Source: Ptychodera flava (taxonomy: Eukaryota > Hemichordata > Enteropneusta > Ptychoderidae). Taken from it: a DNA stretch of 64,000 nt. The position numbers were made by a program, and so were the translations under genes. Under the pieces are notes generated by a model. The model worked only from the letters and a program-made list of their open reading frames with translations. It was not told the DNA's origin and did not search any database. The stretch is from NCBI RefSeq assembly GCF_041260155.1, contig NC_091942.1:4206501-4270500 (forward strand), in the 5' to 3' direction. Shown here one piece after another: positions 15,442 to 30,540 of this stretch. Each line of letters starts with the position of its first letter. The stretch's first letter is position 1.

Positions 15442-17154
15442 GGGAGCGTTCAGTTTTTACGGCCGGGGTTGGGCCGGCAAAATACAGGGGGGGGGGTCAC
15501 CTCAAATTTGAAAACTGCAAAGGGGGGGTCATGTATTTTTCAAACAGCTCAGAGGGGGGGTCACTTAATTTTCATAAGCATCCGTCACGTCAAAAAGCAG
15601 TTTCAGTGTTCAGAAATATTCTGGGAGATCAGAATGATTTGCTGCATGATTTCATTCTCTGAAGTCATTTAATTGTAAATCTGAACAAAAATATAATTAT
15701 CTATCACATGAACATCTTGACTTGGCAACTCTGAGGCATGTCTTATTGTCAATGGAGCTCACTGAGGGCAATGAACAATTCCTATTACTTATATATGAGA
15801 GATATGGCAAGTTTTAAACTGTTACCTGTAGACTACTAGTACCATGAAAAGTTAAATAATTCTTTTAGGTGAAATTCTAAAATCCAATTTCCTGCACACA
15901 TATCCATTTGTAACCACCCTAGTCTAATCAAATACATTCATATTATTAATCAGGAGTACATAATTACACAGATTTACCTATTTTTGTATTGGAAAAAAAT
16001 TATTCATAGTTTCCTCATAGACTCCCATGTACAGTGAATCTACATTTCGGTGAAATTCCAAAATCCAAATTTTGGCAAACACATCCATTTGTTACCACCC
16101 TAGTCTAATCAAATACATTCATATTAATAATCAGGAGTACATAAATACACAGATTTACATATTTTTGTTTTGGAAAAAAATTGTTTATAGTTTCCTCATA
16201 GACTCCCATGTACAGTGAATCTACATTTCGGTGAAATTCCAAAATCCAATTTCTGGCGAACATCTCCATTTGTTACCACCATAGTCTAATCAAGTTCATT
16301 GATGTTAATAATCGGGAGTACATAAATACACAGATTTACCTATTTTTGTATTGCAAAAAAAAATTATTTATAGTTTCCTCATAGACTCCCATGTATAGTG
16401 GATGAACACGTTCAGTGAAATTTCAAAATCAGATTTCTTGTACACATAATATGCACCTTTAACCATCATATTCTAATCAAGTACAATTATGTAAATTATT
16501 CAACGTCTGTATATGCTCATGTACAGCAAGTTTTTCATTCCAAAAAAAAATGTTCACAATTTTATCATAGACTCGTATGTATAGTGGATGAACATTTTTG
16601 GTGAAATTCTAAAGTCAATTTTTTTCTCCACATACCAGTTGTAAGTACATTTATGTCAATTATCAAACATCTATAAATGCATAGATATAGTTTTGTATTA
16701 AAATAGTATTTAAGTTTTCTCATACACTATCATGTATAGTGAATCAACATTATCAACAGCTGATCATCAATTAAATCCAAATATCAAAATTTTTTACGCA
16801 CACGCTTCCGCAAAAATATTGCGATCTACGTGTAATTTCTGTCTAATCCCTTTAAGGGGTAATTTCAAAATTATAGCAAATCAGAAGGGGAAATTTGAAC
16901 ATTAACACTTTGTGAGTTTGTGAGGAGGGTCATTTGAAAATATCTGAGAATCATTTTTTTGATTCTATCCCTCCAAGGTGTATGGTTGTGCAGCTTTACT
17001 CAAGCAATGTGGGGGGGGGGTCATGAATTTTTTGTCATCTTAAAAGGGGGGTCATCAATTTTTTGGTACAATGGGTAGGGGGGTTCACTTATTTTGCTTG
17101 ATGCGCAGGAAGAATTTGCCGGCCCACCCCCGGCCATAATAACTGAACGCTCCC
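15442..17154. mobile_element. TTA-flanked inverted-repeat element inside the SINE array
   Basis: The left terminus GGGAGCGTTCAGTTTTTACG is matched by the reverse complement of CTGAACGCTCCC at the right. About 40 bp of terminal inverted repeat include GGCCGGGG and GGGCCGGCAAA. TTA is duplicated at 15439-15441 and 17155-17157. Uninterrupted neighbouring units read GTGTTACCGACCC, so the insertion is exact. Inside are five tandem units of 181-186 bp (starts 15869, 16050, 16231, 16415, 16601), each with GTGAAATTC and ATAGACTCCCATGTA. Long G runs followed by TCA lie near both ends in the same orientation. It is non-coding. The 3-bp TTA target and GGG terminus fit PIF/Harbinger-like mobilisation (inference). 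Confidence 0.85.
15869..16760. repeat. Five tandem ~183-bp subrepeats
   Basis: Successive units share GTGAAATTC, TCTAATCAA, ACACAGATTTAC and CATAGACTCCCATGTA-type blocks. Divergence increases toward the last two. They lie wholly inside the 15442-17154 element and have no coding potential. Confidence 0.85.
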
Positions 17155-17879
17155 TTACCGACCCAGGATAGAAAATACGGATAGTTTTCAATCGGATTCG
17201 AACCCACAACATACGGCATCAGTCGCCTAGCTGAGAGGCCTGAGACAGAACCAGTCGGCTAAATCTCCACTCCCAAAAAAGAGTGGTTCAATAGCCGGCT
17301 AAGTTGTTACATTATTCTGACTGAGACCCTTCAACACGTTGTAGAGTTCGTGAAGCACTCACGCACGCATGCTCACTATCATACATCGCACATACACACT
17401 TTATCGAAGCGAAGAAACGAATTTCAACGCTTTAACTGGGCGAACGATAGCCTAACCTCGGGGACAATTCTGTCCACCAGCAGTGTTACCGACCCAGGAT
17501 AGAAAATACGGATAGTTTTCAATCGGATTCGAACCCACAACATACGGCATCAGTCGCCTAGCTGAGAGGCCTGAGACAGAACCAGTCGGCTAAATCTCCA
17601 CTCCCAAAAAAGAGTGGTTCAATAGCCGGCTAATTTAGAGTGGGACACCCCGCAGAAAAAGCCCAACATGTAAATTGAATAATTCTCAATCTGATTGTTA
17701 GAGTTTAGTGCCAGAGGGTTTTACACCATCACACTCGGATGTTGGACAAGATATTTTGGGTATTTCAGCGATAACTCTCAGCTTCTAGTCTTCAATATCA
17801 TCTCATGGACGTCCAAGTTACCGACACGTCCAATTCTATATTAAACAGTTACAAGTGGACAAAACATTCGTGGTGGTTC

Positions 17880-18820
17880 GTCGGCTGCCAGCGGTCCCCT
17901 CGCTCATGGCGTGCCTCAATGTACCCCTTTGAGATGGTAAGGTAGCGGCCGGCGGTCCCGTCGCTAGTACAGTACACGCCGGCAACCAGCGATCCCCTCG
18001 CTGTAAAGTGTAGGGCCGCCTCTCCCAAACCATAGACAGTCTGTGCCCAAACCATGGAGTCCTACCCCAACAAAACGATGGCTGCTGCTAGCCCACGGTT
18101 ACGTCTGGTTCGATACATAGCGGCCGCCGTGTGGGTATGCATAGTAAAATTGCATACCACGCAGCGCAGCGGCCGCTATGTATCGAACCACACACGTATC
18201 CCTTGGGTTTAGCCTCTAAACGGAGTGTGGCAAAGGCAAAAATAGTCAGGCTAAAACACTCCGTTTAAATTCGAGGCAACGTTTTCACTTGTACATTTAA
18301 AACGCGAACGCGCCCGTCTTGACAAACACTGATCAAGCAGCCGCTATTTCTCTGTAGCTCTGGGAGGCAGGGCTGTGAGTTACCGGCGTTATACGGCCTG
18401 GCCGTATAACGCACGCCGGTAACTCACAGCCCTGCCACCCAGCGCTGTGTATATAGGCTACTGCACAAATATCGTAGCTCCATATATTGGACTGTGTGGA
18501 TATAAAGCTTTCTGCAATGGGGATCGACATGTCTTGTATGTGCCGGTCTAGCTGGGTAGCCCTGCGAGTATAGTGAGAGTGTCTGGCGTTGCGAAGGCCG
18601 GACACTCTCGCCATACTCGTAAGGCTTGTAGGGGCAGTTGCGTCGCTCATCTTGTCGAACACGGAAAACGATGGACGTTCTCTCAACACGCGGCAGATTT
18701 CTTCAAAACTATTCAATTTATCATGATTTTGGTGATCTTTGAGGATAGACGAGGAATTACCAAACAACGAGGTGGTTTATTATTATGGTATTGGAACCCG
18801 ATGTATCGAACCACACGTAT
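17880..18820. repeat. GC-rich cluster of four hairpins and short repeats
   Basis: Hairpins have arms at 18107-18128/18170-18191 (TGGTTCGATACATAGCGGCC), 18218-18228/18257-18267 (AAACGGAGTGT), 18366-18388/18414-18436 (GGCAGGGCTGTGAGTTACC, nearly perfect over 71 nt), and 18565-18583/18601-18619 (CGAGTATAGTGAGAGTGTC). ATGTATCGAACCACAC recurs at 18801. Before them a short motif, CCAGCGGTCCCCTCGCT, recurs in variants at about 17888, 17947 and 17983. Long open frames here on the minus strand are probably by-products of base composition. Confidence 0.7.
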
Positions 18821-20165
18821 AGACTGTGTAGAAATCATGTAACGGCGATGACAGTGCGGCTCGGTGGAAGGCCTGCAGTGGGCTCCCTGCCATACCGCGC
18901 TTAAGGCATAGATAAGCTTATGTTCGCAGTGTTGCTATGAAAGGTCATGGGTTTGTACGTCTCGCTCGTGATCTAACCTGTGGACTGCCTAAAATTGGCT
19001 CAGTTAACTTGACTCGCTGGAACTATTCACTGTTAACCTGGACGTTCTTTAGGTGATATTGCCCACTTCACTTCATCAAGTACGGTTTCAAGTAGCTATG
19101 CGTGGCAGGGCCCAGCCAAACAGAGCTAGATGTCAAAGTTATCACTGAAATGCTCATTTAATATTTCGTCAAACATTGGAGTATGTGGTGATTGGATTCC
19201 CAGCTGTTTGGGATTCGTCAATCGAAGGAAACGAGAACCATGAGTTTTTTGAATAAATTAATTGTAATTTCGCGCGTTTTGTTTTGTTTTTCTGTGGCGA
19301 GTGCTCGGTTTTTTTCTTTCTTTTTTTTTTTCTTTTTTTTTTTTGGCTGTGGCGAGTGCTCATTTGTTTTCTTTTTCCACAGGCCCACGCGTTTTTTTGT
19401 ATTTCCTGTGTTCATGGCATTTTTTATTTTTTATTTTTATCTTATTTTATTTTATTTTATTTTATTTTATTTTTTGTAGATGATGTCCACTTTTGTATAG
19501 AGCCATCACTGCCGAATTTTTTCTCTGATATTCTCTCTTTACTGTCAAAGCGGCTGGTGGTTCATATTATATTTTTGATTATCTATAATACGTTTATTAT
19601 GAGACGTAGCGCTTTTTAATTTTCTTAAGTACATAAATAATTTTATGTATGCATGACTCTTTTTTTGTCTGATTCTTTTATAATGATTTTCTGTATGTGG
19701 TTCACATTTTCATTTTTTGTAATATTTTTTCCGTGTGGTAGTAGTGGTTTTTAGTGATTTTCTTGTGAATTTTGTGGACGTACCACTGTATAACATATTT
19801 TACTCTTTTTTGTAAAATCAGCACTCATTGCACCTTTTACGCGAACTATTATACGTGTATGTATGTCGATAAGCATGGATGTATGTTTTTTTCAAATCAT
19901 TGAAAATTGTTTACGCTTTAAAGATTTTGTCTCAAGTTAAAATGAAGTATTAAATGACATTTCTATCTTTTGTTTTTTAATTATACTTTTCTTACTTATT
20001 TTCTTCCTAATGACACCGAAGTTTTATTTCAATCGAGAAAGACAGTATATTTTTGCACTGAATCGATAAATATTTTTGAAACATTTGACGCGCCGTACCT
20101 CCCCCCCCCCCAAACGAAAGAATTACGTTTGTCGTGCGTCAGCTTTTATTATCGACGGCCCCTTA

Positions 20166-21021
20166 CCGAAGTATAATCAAATCGCACAATAACTGGGGAA
20201 TCACTGCGTAAAGATCGACCAGCTGTTTGTAATTGGCGGGACAAGTCTACATGCCCGTCAAAAGGTGGCTGTCAAGCCAAAGGTGTCGTTCACAGGGCCA
20301 AAGTATCAACGGGAGGCAATAAGGGAAAGGTTTACATCCGCCGAACTGATAACAGGCGCTTTGCTTCTCACATGCAATCGTTCCGTGACAAAAAGTATGA
20401 GAACAGCACTGAACTATCAAAGTTCATTTGATGACGCGTCCAATTGAGTGTACGTGTATATTGGATAGGCCATAAACGGCTGTGTCAAGTGTAACCTGTA
20501 TGCGCGTTCAGCGACTTTCCATGTACAGCAGAAAGGAAAGGAAAGTTTACGCTTCTGAACATGTTCAGTGATTTTTAAAGCATGGCTAATCAGACAGGAA
20601 GGTCAACATTTGATTAAATGCCAATCTGATTTAATTAATAATATTCGTATATCTTAACTATTTAAATTTTTGCGCAGTTGATAAATACATTTCCGCCTGT
20701 GTAAGTGTGCTATAGATTGGTATGATTTGCATGTCAATACGAGTACACTGATATTGAGACGTCGCACACGGTTCCATCAAACACGTTCTGAGCCGAGTAT
20801 ATAGTGAACTGTACCCAGATTTGCACAATTCACTGTCATCAAACTTTCTTGAACTTTTCAGAATCTTGTAAGTTCCAATTTCCTTTCTAAAACACATCAA
20901 TGATTGTCATTGCGTTGACGTGAGGTTCTACATTTTACATCGAATCAACACGCTCTAACAATTTTCAATATACGACACAACAAATACAACTGAAGTGTGC
21001 TATAAACTACGTTGAATAATT
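20166..21021. repeat. Start of upstream duplicated block A
   Basis: No gene is supported. From about 20430 the sequence matches 48475-48740 (shared motifs TTTGATGACG, GACTTTCCATGTA). From about 20935 it matches 31630 onward. It is the 5' part of the block that precedes actin copy 2. Confidence 0.65.
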
Positions 21022-21383
21022 AAGGGACAAAGTCGCGGCCATTTTTCATGAATTTGTTTGATACAATATACTACTATATTGTTTGACATGTTGAAAGATA
21101 CTGAATGAATGGGTGATCATGCATATATTCGACCCCAGTTTTAGACACAATAAACGAAACAATCGCATGGTCATGACAATTAATTCATTTTCGCGATGAT
21201 TTCATGTATCGTGTCTAAAACCGGGGTCGAATATATGCATAATCACCCATTCATTCAGTATCTTTCAGCATTTCAAACAATATAAGTAGTATATTGTATC
21301 ACGGTCCCTCTATCACATAGAGGGACCGTGATTGTATCAATTTTTGAAACGAAATTCATGAAAAATGGCCGACTTTGTCCCTT
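21022..21383. mobile_element. Foldback (long inverted-repeat) element
   Basis: Two arms, 21022-21148 and 21211-21383, are inverted repeats beginning AAGGGACAAAGTCG and ending CGACTTTGTCCCTT, around a 62-bp centre. The right arm carries an extra 38 nt (21300-21337). The paralogous block at about 31680-31700 reads through without the element, so it inserted after the block duplication. No clean target duplication is seen. Confidence 0.85.
21300..21330. repeat. 31-nt perfect hairpin insertion
   Basis: CACGGTCCCTCTAT and its perfect complement surround a CAC loop. ATTGTAT precedes (21293-21299) and follows (21331-21337) it. The opposite arm of the host foldback element has a single ATTGTATC-equivalent and no hairpin, which acts as the empty site. 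Confidence 0.85.
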
Positions 21384-24300
21384 CAATGCTAACATAGGTA
21401 TGGCTCCTCGTGGTGTTACAGTACTGCTTTTGCTGTCTACTGTGATAAAGACATGGGCAGTATAGCAAGTGTGAAAATTTAGAGGAAGAAAAGAAATTTA
21501 TAGCTGAACAGACAGTTTTCCTTTGGCCTAATGATCTTATTTGAGTGTTGTACCTCGCATTGCTTACCAACTTTCTCATTTTGTAGTAAATATTTTTTTC
21601 AGAAACATCGCCAATTTGTGACGGTTTGGTTTTTTTGTAGCGGCAAATATTTTCTTTCTTCCTGTTGACTTTTATCATGTTGTGATGCTAACACCCTAAA
21701 GCAAACCTTTGTTGAAAAGGCCTTACAATGGATAACAATTGGCTGTTGTTAAAAAGAACATGGATCGAGGTCTGTGACCATATAAGGTAATTTTGTAGCT
21801 TCTTCCAAATATGCACCCAATTCAATGGGTGACATAACCTAGAGCCATGCCATCCATTCCAACGCATACTAACCACTTTTTGAGGGCCATTTTGAAAAGT
21901 GTGACAAAACAAAGAAATCATTTCATGATTTCATGACATTGACCCTTTCCCCCCTTTTTTCATTGAAAAGAGTATCTAAGATTGTTTAAGAGTTAAGGTC
22001 ACGATTAGGGTCAGTTGACCAGTGCGTGCGTGGCTGTAATTCCTCAGCATTGAGTTAAAATGTAAGTCCACAGTGCTTTACCTTCTCATCAGAATTTCTT
22101 ACGCAATGAGGCCTTGGTTCCTTCTTTCACCAGAACAAAGTGCGTGGATGAAAAGGTCACCTTTCAGTCCTTCGTAATATACAAACATTAATTATATACA
22201 AATACCTATTCATTGGAATCATTGGCAAAAAAATACCTCATCTCAAACAATAGATGACATTTGTGTACAGCTTGTGGAGTACTTTATAATGTTAATTTAT
22301 TACAAACTAGTTAGCACTCGCACTATGGGATAAAGTAACCGTGGCACTTGTTATTTTTGCATTCTGTTGTCGAAATTTTTGGGCACTAAAATCGATCAGT
22401 TAATTCCACATATGACATATGCTTAAAGTGACAATGAGAGAATTAAAACGACTGAACGACTTGAATGTACTAAATGTTTATTATATCGATGATCTCATCA
22501 GTTTAAACAATCCTGGTATATCCAATTATCTACACCACATCTACCCAGATGATTTAGAAATAAAAGAAACAACTGAAAGTGTGGACTCGGCTTCATACCT
22601 AGACGTATTGTTTGACATTAGACAAAATAAACTATATACTAAGCTGTATGACAAAAGAGACGATTTCAATTTTGAAATAATAAACTTTCCCTTTTTGTCG
22701 AGCAATATACCATCATCTCCAGCTTATGGTGTGTATATTTCACAACTCCTTAGATACAGTAGGCCTAGAACATGCAATTCATATGAAGACTTTCGAGTTA
22801 GACACAGCCTATTAGCTCAAAAGTTAGTGAGGCAAGGGTTCTCAGAAAGTAGATTAGTGAAATCATTTAAGAAGTTCTACGGTAGATACGGAGATGTTGT
22901 ATCAAAATATGACCTGTCTGTTACTCAAATGATGAGTGACAGCATACCAAATTTTGACTCACAAAAGTAATTTGGTGAATTCACCAAATAACAATGGATT
23001 TGTCGCTTTGGGTCAATCTTGACGGGTGCAGCTGGCTGGCAGGGTACGCTTACCCATTCCGGACACCTGGTACCACCACTATTTCGTGGTTCAAGATGAC
23101 CCCATTGCCTTTGTTATTTTCAATATGTTCCTTGGACCTGGTAACTTTCTTAGTTACCTTGAATGATAACGATTATTGGACCTGATTTGATGTCTATTAC
23201 AAGAGGAAAGTCAAGACTATGTAGAAAGATTCAACCAAATATAATAAAAAAACTCCACTTTAATTTATTTGAACTCACCAAGGGTAATTTGTGAGAATTC
23301 TGAACACTTGGATGTAGATTAAAATTTAATAGTATCAATTCAACCATTAATGAAATCTCAATAAATTCATCTATCTGTATCGGTGTCTGTGATGTATATG
23401 TCCGCTTTCACGTAATTGAACATCTATGCACGTGTGCCATTTTCCATCTTCCATTCCATCTGCTACTCCTATTTTTCTTAATGAACCGGCGAGCATTTGA
23501 CACTCTTCTATGATCAGATCAAGTGTACAGATTTACTTGAAGAGAGAAATCAATGCAGTTTTGTAGGCAAGTTGTCAAAAATGGAACAGCTCCGTGAAAA
23601 TTTAAAAATAATCTATTTTATCTCAAAAAAAAAAACTGAACGACGAAAATGTGAAGGAAAATTATGCTGTAACATAAAGCGACCGATATTGCCAGCCGAG
23701 CTTGTCTGTAAAGGCAACCAATGTTTACAAAGGTCCCGCTGGCAAGAACTATGAATGTTGGGAAGCAAATTTGAATTTTTGCCGCAAAACTTATAAAAGT
23801 GGTCAGAATTGGTTAAGAAATCACCAAATTCCAAATTGTACCTTAAGAATGGAAAACTCTGCCAATTTACAAAAGAAAACATGGCTAGAATTGTTAATGG
23901 AGATTCCATCACTTGCCATGTGAGCATCCAGGTCATTGACATGGACAAGAAAATTAGGGCTAAAAAGAGGCACAAAGGCAAAAGAACTCTAGGATTCCAC
24001 AGTCGCGTTTCACCCACATGTAACTTAGTTCATAAGTTCGATTTTAATTCTTTTTCAGTAAATATCTCTGCATTTATTTTTTTCTATGCATGACGAGGCA
24101 ACAAATGCGATTAAGGGAAAGCTCCGTGATTTGAGAGCACTTGTTCAATTGTTTTGCTTAAAACTATATCCAGTTATGTATTCCTCCAATCCCTTTTTTT
24201 AAAATGTGTTACATCACCGGAATTTGGGCATTTTTTATTCAAATAGCTAACGTGTTTCCAATAACATTATGTATTCTGAATATCCAGCGAGGGACCTCCA

Positions 24301-24529
24301 TACAAATGTTGGCTAAGAATTGAAATTCTCCAAAATATTTGTCGGAAACAACAGAGTACAATACCGGAGTAAAGTAATCGATATAAAAGAACACAAATCT
24401 TTTGCCATGATCCCGGTGTTGTGGAGACAATTTTGGATCTACTCCGGCGTGCTTCCGTTTGCCCGTCCGGCTGTCCATGCATAATGCAATTATCGAGTGA
24501 CCAATGCTGGTTTAGGTCCACCCACAAGT
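21384..24529. repeat. Upstream duplicated block A, remainder
   Basis: Collinear with block B (31690-33298) and block C (39730-41300). Shared landmarks include GGATAACAATTGGCTGTTGT, TGACCATATAAGGTAATTTT and CAGAATTTCTT. It is interrupted by a retroelement at 22482-23196. No host coding region is supported; the open frames around 23500-24090 are not shared as proteins with the paralogous blocks. Confidence 0.7.
22482..23196 (+). mobile_element. 5'-truncated reverse-transcriptase retroelement (Penelope-like or related)
   Basis: A frame to 22970 begins at the catalytic YIDD of a reverse transcriptase and continues through SASYLDVLFDI, LYDKRDDFNFEI, NIPSSPAYGVYISQLLRYSR and FKKFYGRYGD. I recall this C-terminal region from a retroelement RT family common in marine invertebrates; placement among Penelope-like elements is uncertain. 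The 3' part includes CGCTTACCCATTCCGGACACC, also recalled from that family. Copies without the insertion at 32800 and 40550 bracket the boundaries, and TATTAT/TATTAC flanks suggest a short target duplication. It begins mid-gene, so it is a dead 5'-truncated copy. Confidence 0.75.
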
Positions 24530-24539
24530 CCATATATGG
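24530..24539 (+). promoter_or_regulatory. CArG box and core promoter, actin copy 2
   Basis: CCATATATGG is followed by a TATA-like CTATAAAG at 24565-24572. A noncoding exon ends at the donor TAAG|GTGAGT (24624/24625). The next acceptor, at 25141 or 25146, leaves a 9-14 base leader before the ATG. The spacing from CArG box to donor (about 85-95 bases) is similar in all four actin copies. Confidence 0.8.
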
Positions 24540-25134
24540 TCAAGAATTTGCCCTCCTCAGGTATCTATAAAGTGCAGCTTGTGCTTTCACAAATCATACT
24601 CCAACATTTCATCTAACAGTTAAGGTGAGTAGCTTTTTCTTTGTTTTCACTTTGTTTGTTTGTTTGGGCTTTTTTTACACGAGTAAGCACAAGTACCCTT
24701 GCCAGAATAAGAGAACGAACGCATTCTAACCCCACCGGGTTACGAGAAATGATATTCGACTTGCTTCAGGAGTTCATCTATTTGGAGATCATCGCATATT
24801 ACGCTCAGATGAAAATGATAATATATTAAGGACCAACATCGACCATAACTATCATATAACTTTAAATATAGCGTTCAGTAGCTCGACTTTGACTCATTTT
24901 GACACAGTTTCAAAATTTATCCTTACCTTACGAAAATGCAAACTTGCAGAACGACACTATCCGTTCAGGTGAAATGTTGTGCCACATGTTTTATGAAATT
25001 CCACAGCAGAAAATTTTTTTTAAATACAACAAGTACTAATATATGAAATATAGTATATCTACGTGTAGAATCTTTTACGTATTGTATCTAGCAATTTGTT
25101 AAATTTGAAATATAATTTCAATATTATCCTTTAA

Positions 25135-29095
<3,961 letters not shown>

Positions 29096-29632
29096 TATGA
29101 CATATCTGACTGAAGGACTTGACAGGACTTGTAGGTCAAGTGCTTCCAAGAACTTGAAACGCCATAATCAGCTCGACAACTTAGGACGCAACATATATGA
29201 CAAACAATCCCGAACATGCCTCATGACAGGAATGAAATTGGTATAGGAGTGATACCTTGAAAATCACTCGGTATTTAGACGATTCTTCTGTAATTGACGT
29301 TTGACTACAATTCCGCTAACACTCGGTATGCAGCCGTGTGAATACCTCAATCTGATTCCACTGCTGACTACAGTAAACGACAATACGTGGATCCTGAATT
29401 TGGTGCTATATCTATCCCGGGTTACTGTAAATTTGAAAATTTAAAGATTTTGGAGAAGTGCAAATAATCTTCTGAGATTACTTTGAAATTTAACATACAA
29501 TATTAAGGTCACGGTGCATTTAATGAACACATCAAGAATCGGACAGTGTTTTCCCATTTAAACGTCTCCCTATGTTAATGCTAGAATTAATTAGATTCAC
29601 CTGTAACATTATTTATCATTTAAAGCAATAAA
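29096..29632 (+). terminator. 3' UTR and poly(A) signal of actin copy 2
   Basis: AATAAA lies at 29627-29632. The first 50 bases after the stop are nearly identical to copy 1 (ATATGACATATCTGACTGAA). The UTR length, about 530 bases, matches copy 1. Confidence 0.75.
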
Positions 29633-30540
29633 TGACGAGATATGACAACTCTTATTCTATTCATGTCTTGGTTCTCTGCATTTTTGGTGACTTCGGGTGG
29701 CCAGAAGCATTCGATCGCCACGTTCTACGGTTACCAAACCAAACCGAATAATAAAATCTATAGAGAGCTTGATCCTCATTCTTCAGCGACTTGTGTAATG
29801 AGTTTCTTCACAAAGGAATTCGAAGGAATTGATGGGAGAAGTGTTTCATATCTTTCCTTTTTGTTACTGTGGCTGATAAGTTTATATGTACATGTCTATC
29901 ACGAGTGATTACCAATGAATATTCTCAACGAATTACACATTCAAAGAAAAGTGAAATTAGCTTTGCCAAATCTGTGTATCCACAAAGAATTATTCTGTTT
30001 TTACACTTGTTTATTTCGAGGAGCGCGGGGGCACCGATCTTGTGTAAAAATAGTTTCGTGCAGTTTGCCAGGATTTGTCGGGGTTCTATATCTCTGTTCT
30101 CTCATCAAATCAATTTTGCTAGGAATCTTCACTATTAGGATATGACCTGGCTCAGTGTTCATCTCGCATCCAGACCTTAAATTTATGCCACTGTGACACG
30201 TGATCCTGGTTGGCAGCAAAGTTAACTCCATCATATTTGATCTTCTTCAGACCGAGCCTTTCAATTCGCACCACACTTTTGTTAGGGGAAATTAAATTGT
30301 GATGCCACCACGTCTTTTAACTTGTCTAGCAAAACGATCGAGAAGTTCTGGCATTGATATCTATAAAGAGGTTGCCATCGACTAATGTCACTCAGTGACT
30401 CTGTAGGTCATATTCCGGCTTTAATTCGCTTTTCTAAAGTTTCACATGCTCTAACTTTTGATCGAGTGCTTCTGTTTGATGTCCCACTTATAAACTGATG
30501 TCATAATGCTGGTCAACTCAGCTGTTTCTTGTACTTGTCA
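29633..30540. repeat. Duplicated actin 3' flank, copy 2
   Basis: Collinear with 5877-6540 and 47271-47790. Not coding: homologous stretches carry different frames in each copy. Confidence 0.75.

Larger units (their letters stand above)
14481..17632 (-). repeat. Tandem array of a tRNA-derived SINE-like unit (about 326 bp)
   Basis: Units start at CGACCCAGGATAGAAAATAC at 14791, 15117, 17159 and 17490, with a 5'-clipped unit from 14481. The period is about 326-331 bp. Read on the minus strand each unit has an A-box-like TAGCCGACTGG and a perfect B box GGTTCGAATCC about 57 bases downstream, the spacing expected for a tRNA with a long variable arm. Three internal copies are nearly identical, implying recent amplification or homogenisation. 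A TTA-flanked element (15442-17154) splits the array exactly at a unit boundary. A diverged single copy lies at 25985-26090. Confidence 0.8.
13252..20162. mobile_element. 6.9-kb palindromic composite element flanked by TTA
   Basis: The left end GGGGCCGTCGATAATAAAAG and the right end, its exact reverse complement, are bounded by TTA at 13249-13251 and 20163-20165. Inside the termini the arms remain inverted to each other for close to 1 kb, with divergence. For example GGTGCAATGAATGCTGAT near 14167 pairs with the complement of ATCAGCACTCATTGCACC near 19818. The left arm also carries about 440 bp matching the interior of the 7554-8081 element and another ~180 bp absent from the right arm. Enclosed are an A-rich zone, a tandem tRNA-SINE array with a second TTA-flanked element, a GC-rich hairpin cluster, and T-rich tracts (19310-19480). 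No transposase was recognised. It may be a single non-autonomous element that captured cargo, or two inverted element ends that merged. Confidence 0.6.

Noticed and set aside
14481-17632. Functional tRNA genes
   Set aside because: A and B boxes are present but there is no cloverleaf acceptor pairing, and the unit is a 326-bp tandem repeat, so it is tRNA-derived repeat DNA.
18333-18767. 144-codon minus-strand frame in the GC-rich island
   Set aside because: It overlaps two hairpins whose arms it translates, and no domain is recognisable.
18870-18990. Possible second SINE (GGTCATGGGTTTGTACGTC as B box)
   Set aside because: The B-box match is poor and no A box lies at a suitable distance.
19192-19619. 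Phe-rich frames suggestive of membrane proteins
   Set aside because: Low-complexity T tracts and a TTTTA repeat generate the hydrophobic residues.
21022-21383. CRISPR-like or other repeat array
   Set aside because: It is a single foldback with two arms; there are no spaced direct repeats, and the genome is clearly eukaryotic.
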